The translations under genes and the position numbers were made by a program. A stretch of DNA of 64,000 nt from Perkinsus olseni (Eukaryota; Perkinsozoa; Perkinsida; Perkinsidae): assembly GCA_013115135.1 (NCBI GenBank), contig JABANP010000130.1, positions 57,599 to 121,598 on the forward strand, given 5' to 3'. Each line of letters opens with the position of its first letter. Position 1 is the first letter of the stretch. Shown here piece after piece: positions 57,776 to 64,000 of this stretch. The notes under the pieces were generated by a model that saw only the letters and a program-made list of their open reading frames with translations, was not told where the DNA came from and did not search any database.

Positions 57776-58481
57776 CAGCTGCTTTTTCCGAAGGAGGGAG
57801 AGTGTCGCTTGCGCGAGTTGGCGAGCGCTCCGTTCTGTCTCTCCGTGACGTGAACCACGTCACCCTCTGAGGCTAGCCCATGTTGGTCTTGTTCATTGCT
57901 TCTGGCATTCACCTCACCCATGTCACGTTCGTCAATCAGGGGATCTCGGGAACGTCGGAGATGCCGACGATACCACCGTACTACCCCCGAACGAAGGGGA
58001 GGGCGAAGTACTCAGAAGGTCAACGCCGATGACGTCGCGGCGCGGGGACTGTCCCCGGGGACACTGTCCTGGCAGAGGATTCCAAATACTTTGCGAGTTC
58101 CTCGACAGACGCGGACGATTGAGAGGGATCTTGAGAGGTCCGCCGAGTGTCTAAGCACCAGCTGTTGCTCAGTCGTGGCTCACAGCTTTGCATACTAGTC
58201 GGGGGATATGTGAGAGCGTCTATTGTATGCTCTGTTCTGGTCGATGGACTGCTAGCCTAGACTATGCGCATGCACAGCTGAACAGGATAAGCTTTTAGTA
58301 GCAGCAAAAACTTCCGGACTAGATTTTGTGATGAGCGCCCGCAGTGAAGAGACTCCCCGGCATAAATTGATAATCAATCGTGATGGCGTTAGGCGGTGAA
58401 TAAATTGAGTTGTGTACCGGTAATGCATGATATGACCTTTGAAGACATTATCGCTGCGCAGACTTGGATATCCTCGTAAGT
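57776..58481. other. Intergenic region before the esterase
   Basis: There is a weak, Arg-rich + strand frame at 57896-58198 and nothing else recognisable. The esterase promoter should lie in the last few hundred bases. Confidence 0.4.
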
Positions 58482-60096
58482 ATGGTTGCCTTACAGCACC
58501 TCATTGTTCTGCTCTACCTTCTCCCCAGCAGCGGTTCTGGGACTGCCAGACAATGCTGGCGGAACACTCAGGAAAGTCGGCAACGGCGCTCGCACCCCAT
58601 TCCTCCACAATGCCTCAATGGTGCCATGGATCCGGTGTCTCTAAGGTGATTGAGTTTCTCGGCCTCCCCTCTATCCTGAGGATGTTCTGCTCTCATCAGT
58701 GAGGAATGCATCCCGCCTTTCTTGAACCATATGCTTGTGAACGCAGCCACTCCCAGAATGAGAGAAGAGCTCAGGCGACTGAAGTGAGTGGGATACTTCA
58801 CCTGCTGTGGTTATCGCCTGCCTTTCAGGCTGAACGTCAGCAGAATACACCTACTTCGGGAAGTTTATTCGTATAGTGTGGACTTCTCAGACAAAGGTAA
58901 GGCGGGCACGAGCTGTTTCAGGTCAGCTGAGCTGATTTCCTCGAAGGCATCACTGTATCATTGAGATGAATTATGTCACATAGTATCTGCTCCTTGCATA
59001 TCAGGTGTAACCTTCAAGAACAAGCTTCTTGTACTTCCTCAAAATTACTCCATCGACACCGTGATCGACGAGCCCTACCAGAACCAGTCAGACGACGCTC
59101 CTCAGTTCGATGTACGTATCTCAACTGGTCTTCCCGTGGTTGGAGGAAGTCACATTGTGATCAACGAGGACGCGCCTGCTGGCGAAGTCAGACTGAAGGA
59201 GATCCCAGGGAGTGAAAAGTTCAGCTTCAAAAATGGATATTGGTGGGTGGTTTGGCAAAACTACTCTAACACGTTCTTATTATCGCCACATCCCCCTAAG
59301 GATGTCGAGGTCAAGGGAATACTCGTACAGTACCATGGCTATCGTGATACATGTGAGACATGGGAGAACTATTCTAAAACTACTCCCCTGGCTGATAAAT
59401 ACGGCCTGATATTGATCACTGCGTGTGGTTCTTGGTATGGTTGGTATTCAAGCTATTTGAAATCCGCAAGCGGGTGGAATGCAGGCGTTTGCTGCGTCAA
59501 GCGAGACGACATCGACGATGTTAATTACACAAGGATTATCCTAGAGAGGGAGAACAAGGACAACTTGCCAGTCTATGGATATGGTTACAGCAATGGTGGT
59601 ATGATGGTGGAATCCCTTCTGTGCCATAAGGTTATTCAAATGGCGGTATCGGTTAATGGTGTGCTGGCTCTGAAACCTGGCTTGGATGGGACTTTCAAGA
59701 CCTGTGACGATATCTATTAATAATGCCACCTTCGGCCCGAAGCCTCCGGTGCCTAGGGTGGCCAGCATACACTGCCTCGATGATGAGTGGGTTCTCTACA
59801 GGGTTCTATCGACGGGAAGAAATATAAAAAGTACTTCAGCTCCGACCTTCTCCCGAGGACTAACAGAGATATCAGACGATGGGCGAGCAGGTTTGGATGT
59901 GAAAAAGAACGTAACGACTAAAACAAGGATCAAGCGGTGGCTGAGACTGAAGGAGTGGAAGTGTCCTGAGAAGAGAGAGTGGTGTCTATCAAGAGGAAAA
60001 ACTGCAGCTTTTCATGGTTCAGCACATCGAGTTGTTAGAACTCAATATCTCGACCCCGCTGAATGGGCCATCAAATTCTTTCTTGGTCTCCCCTGA
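58482..60096 (+). CDS. Secreted CE1/PHB-depolymerase-like esterase
   Basis: A serine hydrolase of the alpha/beta fold related to extracellular poly(3-hydroxybutyrate) depolymerases and feruloyl esterases. The start exon (58482) encodes a signal peptide, MVALQHLIVLLYLLPSSG. After several short exons (for example LNVSRIHLLREVYSYSVDFS at about 58833), the core reads ILVQYHGYRDTCETWENYS (oxyanion strand), SGWNAGVCCVKRDDIDDVNY and YGYGYSNGGMM (nucleophile elbow G-x-S-x-G), then VASIHCLDDEWV (catalytic Asp region; Cys replaces the usual Gly after His) and a C-terminal AAFHGSAHR ... WAIKFFLGLP with the likely catalytic His. One extra base near 59712 shifts the frame between TCDDIY and NNATFG, a lesion or sequencing error. 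It would act outside the cell or in a digestive compartment. Confidence 0.8.
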
Positions 60097-61942
60097 AAAT
60101 TTTTCTATTTAAAACAGCTGGATGACGATACACGTTCGTCCGGCACTTCACATGTGTTAACTTTTTAGCAATTGCATCATCCATGACGATTACGCTAATG
60201 ACGCCTAGCTTGCGCCAGAAGCAGGATGATGATCGTGCTCAGATCCGATTAAGTGAGTGAGCATCACTTTCGTATTTCAATTTCGCATTTTTTTATTGTC
60301 TTTGTCCCAAGTCGTGGGGCCCACGACTTGTGGCATCGAAAACGCGCATGTGCCAGGCTTCTCCCTGTTCCCTCCGCACGTTGTGAGCCGCTCGCGACTC
60401 GATGCGCTCATGCCGGGCACTCCGGAGGTACGCACAGTATTGGGCTGCGTAGTACCATTTATTTTTCTCCAGATGGGAATAACAGAATCGCTAAAGACAT
60501 TATTCCTGTCAAGACGCTTCTGGCGTGACATTCTCGAGTTGTGTTAGGGAGTATGAACTCCTCGGGGGCGCCTCGACTTCGCACCAGTTTGAAAAATTGA
60601 GTCATCCGAACGTCCTGGATACACTTCACGCGCTTCCCGAATGACTGACAATCCTCAATATATCAATAACTATTCGTCCCAAGGAAGCGAGTAATGGCCA
60701 CCCAAAAGGCTTCGAAGGGTCTCTAGATTCCGAGTGCTGGGCTCGAGCGCAACTAGTTGTCTCATATCGGTCACAGCCTAGCCACGCCAGTCGATGCTTC
60801 ACAACGGAACAAAGACAACACGGATTCGAAAAGAACATCATTTTTTACAGGCTCCATGATTCAACCGAACAACCTGGTACAAGCACCCGATATTTTGCAT
60901 ACATCATCCTCCGCCATCTCCAAGTTGGATGAAGTTCTCTACTGCTACTATTACCAACCAGGAGGTTGTCTGATGCCAAATCAACCGAATACCTCTCAAT
61001 CCACCATGACAAAGCCGATAAAGACACCTGATGGGAGCCAGCCCATCCTCATTGCCCAGTAGAGCTTGGGCTGCGAGAGACCCTCGCCGGGATACTATTC
61101 AACCACAACCATTCCGAAAAATACTGGATTCCCTTTGAGATGCCATTATGGTGTGAACTACTACGAAACGCGATTTGCAAGGTTACTCTCTCCGGCACGC
61201 AGACAGGATGCTACCAATTTCAGTAACGTTACATCACATCGTCTTCAAGCGAGGTGAAGCGTACGACTCAGATCGAGTGCTGGTCGAATGTTCAACAGCG
61301 AGACTCCACCATCACTCACTTTCGTCTCTTCTCCATTACCATCCACTCTCGACGGTTCCAGCCCCTGAGCACAGCTCGAAAAGAATTCTGCCACCTGAAA
61401 GCGGACGATACTATGGCCCACGAGTATACTAACCGCAGCATTATCACCTCAGACTCTCGCAACGGGGTTCCTAATCGCTCAAGGATACCCTTCTGGAATA
61501 TCTTCGGCGTGATCTCCCTCCATTATCACCGAGCTTGAACACCCGCGCGCCAGCCAGCGGCGGCAAGCTGGGGCATCGAAAAGATGATTCCAAGTATCTC
61601 CAGAACTGCCCTGAGCATTATAAAACCGAAGATGTTTCAACCGCGCGTATATTCCATCTCCTATTCCATAATGGAATAGGGGGAATTTCCATTGGAACTA
61701 GTTGCGAGTACGAGGTTATCCATCATCCGATGCAGTGACTGCAATCGAGCGAGGTCGATACTGCAATGCAGTGCATAGTAGCAGTACACCGACCGTGATA
61801 TGCCAACGGGGTATGTGGCACTGTTGATATGTAAAGACGGAATCTGCGGTACTGTTAATATATGTGACGGGGTTATGTGGCACTGGCTAGCCCTTCTACG
61901 CTACATCTCAGCTAGAAAGGGTCGAGACAGAGAGAAATCTGG
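60097..61942. other. Unassigned region
   Basis: Frames at 60253-60547 and 60757-61062 (+), and others on minus, show no domain. Splice-linked coding on minus cannot be excluded. Short direct repeats with GTGGCACTG and TGTTGATAT/TGTTAATAT words occur at about 61805-61890. Confidence 0.35.
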
Positions 61943-62602
61943 GTGAAGAGAGTCTTTCTACGTCACGAAAATTTCGCTACTGAATACTCGTCAAGCGCAG
62001 GCGCCAAGAGAAGCGCGCATTTGCTGTTGGCAACTGACTCGTTGATGACTTATAGACCGGAATCTTCGATCTCACATCATAATAAAGAGACTATCAGCGC
62101 ACGCATACTCTGGCAGCGCGGACCGAACTCCCGCGGTGTAACGAATCTCACTCACGGATTCTTGAACTCTCGGAGATTCAGGCATCCGTCACCGTCGACG
62201 CCGTCAAAAAATATCCCACCCAATCCATTTCAAAGAAAACTACCTAACATGTCACAGAATTCAAAGCGGAGCGAAACAGTGATACAAGAGAAAGTCGAGC
62301 AGCGCAGTTCTCGGCGCTACCTCTTTGCCTTTGCGGGATCTCCAGATGGGCGAATACCCTCGCATCTCCTCTGTTTTATCCCTTATGTGCCACTATGGCT
62401 CGCGAGGCTCATCTTAGCTGGAGTCGCGTTGTCGATCGACTTTTCGTACAAATGGAAGACTAGGCTCGTGCTTACACTGGACATGCTGAAATGCCGATAT
62501 GCGGGCGCTTTCCAAAGCCTCGCTTTTATCACGGCTCCCGTGCGGCACGACTGTGCTAGGAGTAGCATCATGATACGACTCGTGCCAAACCCGGCTTCCT
62601 AG
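61943..62602 (+). CDS. Hypothetical 219-aa ORF
   Basis: A continuous frame whose N-terminal half is Ser/His/Arg-rich and low in conservation signals. The C-terminal part has one hydrophobic stretch (PYVPLWLARLILAGVALSI, about 62380) that could be a membrane helix. There is no known domain. Given the intron-rich genome, an unspliced frame of this length may be chance. Confidence 0.25.
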   Translation: MKRVFLRHENFATEYSSSAGAKRSAHLLLATDSLMTYRPESSISHHNKETISARILWQRGPNSRGVTNLTHGFLNSRRFRHPSPSTPSKNIPPNPFQRKLPNMSQNSKRSETVIQEKVEQRSSRRYLFAFAGSPDGRIPSHLLCFIPYVPLWLARLILAGVALSIDFSYKWKTRLVLTLDMLKCRYAGAFQSLAFITAPVRHDCARSSIMIRLVPNPAS

Positions 62603-64000
62603 CGAACGTCGGCTTAGCCGACCGCGACTCTTCGAGCATGCATGCGCTGCGACACTTACCAAGCGACGCGACATTCTCTAGTCGACCGTCTCATCCTGTT
62701 AGCCATTCTGTCCACGGCTGACAACGTTCAGCAACCGCGTCGAATCTAGTAGCATAAAGTGGTGTACACCCATGCTTCCCACCACTACTCATCGTCAGCA
62801 GTCGATGCGGCTGCCGGTGCTAACTCGAAAAGACTTTCTTGCAGGTTGTACGTCGGGTTCGGTCTCTCTGTCTGGCTCTTCCGAAGATTGCATCTCGCTT
62901 CCATCAAGGACCACTTCATTTCGCAGTGCGCGAAAGATGCGCAGGAACCGCAGCCTGGATAGATGCTGGAATTCTCTTATTGTGAGCGGTTAAGTTATGA
63001 TAGCAATTATGAAGAAGGGTTCGTCGGAGATGAATCCTCGGTTTTGGTAGACGCTATTGCAAAAGCCACGTACTGCGTTGTTTTATTTCACCATGGCTAT
63101 CACGATGGCTGCCGCATGACGCAGTTTATGTCGAATTGCGTCATGTATCTGCCTCAAACACTCTCAGGCGTGAAGTTCACGCCGTGAACCTGAATCACTC
63201 TCTATTCTCGTCTCGTGTCAATCGTACTGCAGTACTACTGCATCAGTTGACTACGAGAGTCTCGTGACGAGACGAGAGTAGGATGGGTTTACTACAGCTA
63301 CTAGCTGTATTATTATGGCTACGGGCAACTGCTGCCCGTTTAACAGGCAACTGTGGCTCCTCGTACAGAGTCTTCTGGTACAGTTGCCACTGGTGCGGTG
63401 GCGTTCAGTACAGTTGCTCCCCGTACGAGTGTCTTCTGGTAGTACCAGAATTGCTAGTTTTTAAGAACTGGCGAGTTTTAAACTGTACCAGACTGGTACA
63501 GTTTAAACTCGCCAGTTGCAAGTGGCAAGTTGCAACTTCCTTCTGAGGTATGGGCAAAGTCACAGACCGTCGGTGAAGCCGGCCGTGTGGGGACATTCGG
63601 CACTGAAGGTGCAGCATTGGGACACTCAGCTGCACAGCTAGCGCTAGGATCAGACTCTGTTTCGCCTTCGGCTGCTAGGAGTTGAGTTGACTCGTTTAGT
63701 ATTCGGGAGGAAGACGGATGCGTCCCGTGGGGACGCGTGGGTGGCGCCGCCAGGCCTCTCTTTTCGCATTTAGCCACCCTCCTGAACCCTACAAAACCGA
63801 GAGTGTGGGTGAGCTCGTCACCATCCAAAGGATGGGGCGGGCTGACGTGTCTCCAGCACAGTTACCAGGGCAAGGTGCTCGGTCGAATACTCGGCTTTCA
63901 TGGGCCTGTAAGTCCGTGATCGCTTGGTTCCGGCGGTTCCGAGAGCTCTCACGGAACTGCGCTTGTCTTCAGGTTCCGGCGCTCGCACGCCCCACTCCCT
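62603..64000. other. Unassigned region with simple inverted and direct repeats
   Basis: No gene is recognised. At 63190-63285 an imperfect CTA(T/C)TCTCGTCTCGT inverted pair flanks about 60 bp. Between 63350 and 63450 CGTAC, GTCTTCTGGTA and CAGTTGC words repeat. Short frames at 63283-63546 and 63737-63919 are unsupported. Confidence 0.35.
63466..63517. repeat. Near-perfect inverted repeat
   Basis: AACTGGCGAGTTTTAAACTG... on the left and its complement (...CAGTTTAAACTCGCCAGTT) on the right pair over 24 bp with one extra T, across a 3-nt loop. It lies in a region (63290-63540) that repeats GTACAGTTGC and GTCTTCTGGTA words. Confidence 0.8.

Overview
This window is eukaryotic nuclear DNA from an intron-rich protist. 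Most recognisable genes are cut by short GT-AG introns (about 45 to 115 nt), and homologous segments appear in successive frames with stops between them. The standard code fits. Fused Rab, NTF2, RCC1, RAD17, BLM-type RecQ, P4-ATPase and ENT homologues, tRNA genes with type-2 Ser bodies and Ty3-like and Mutator-like elements all point the same way. The overall style resembles Perkinsus (Alveolata, Perkinsozoa), but that is an inference from gene architecture and not a database result.

Layout. 1-1.5 kb: C-terminal part of a P4-ATPase (+). 2.1-5.4 kb: BLM-type RecQ helicase (+). 5.7-8.8 kb: RAD17-type checkpoint clamp loader (+). These last two form a head-to-tail genome-maintenance pair. 8.8-11.2 kb: no convincing gene, but a striking run of perfect hairpins. 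11.2-17.9 kb: poorly recognisable genes on +, including a many-exon coiled-coil protein and a MATH-like beta-sandwich segment. 18.2-18.7 kb: a tRNA cluster, partly decayed. 19.8-33.0 kb: five tandem, intronless equilibrative nucleoside transporter (ENT/SLC29) paralogues, all on the minus strand. A Mutator-like element (29649-31362, 9-bp target duplication) sits between copies 4 and 5. 33.4-41.9 kb (minus): an unrecognised multi-exon gene, a coiled-coil gene, an RCC1-repeat gene, NTF2 and a Rab GTPase, with a tRNA-Ser(AGA) on + at 35.35 kb. 42.4-46.7 kb (+): an unrecognised gene and a C2-domain gene. 47.8-49.0 kb: a second tRNA cluster homologous to the 18.5 kb one, a 156-bp duplicated repeat and a 94-nt pure purine tract. 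49.5-55.06 kb: a complete but mutated LTR retrotransposon on minus (gag-PR-RT-RH-IN). 57.1-57.8 kb: a second, fragmentary integrase (+). 58.5-60.1 kb: a secreted CE1/PHB-depolymerase-like esterase (+). 60.1-64 kb: nothing recognisable apart from hypothetical ORFs and inverted repeats.

The conserved genes are housekeeping (nuclear import, vesicle traffic, lipid flipping, DNA repair). The accessory part is dominated by an expanded nucleoside or nucleobase transporter array, as expected of a purine-salvaging parasite, and by mobile elements. Several genes contain single-base insertions that break an otherwise conserved frame, so either sequencing error or recent decay must be kept in mind throughout.
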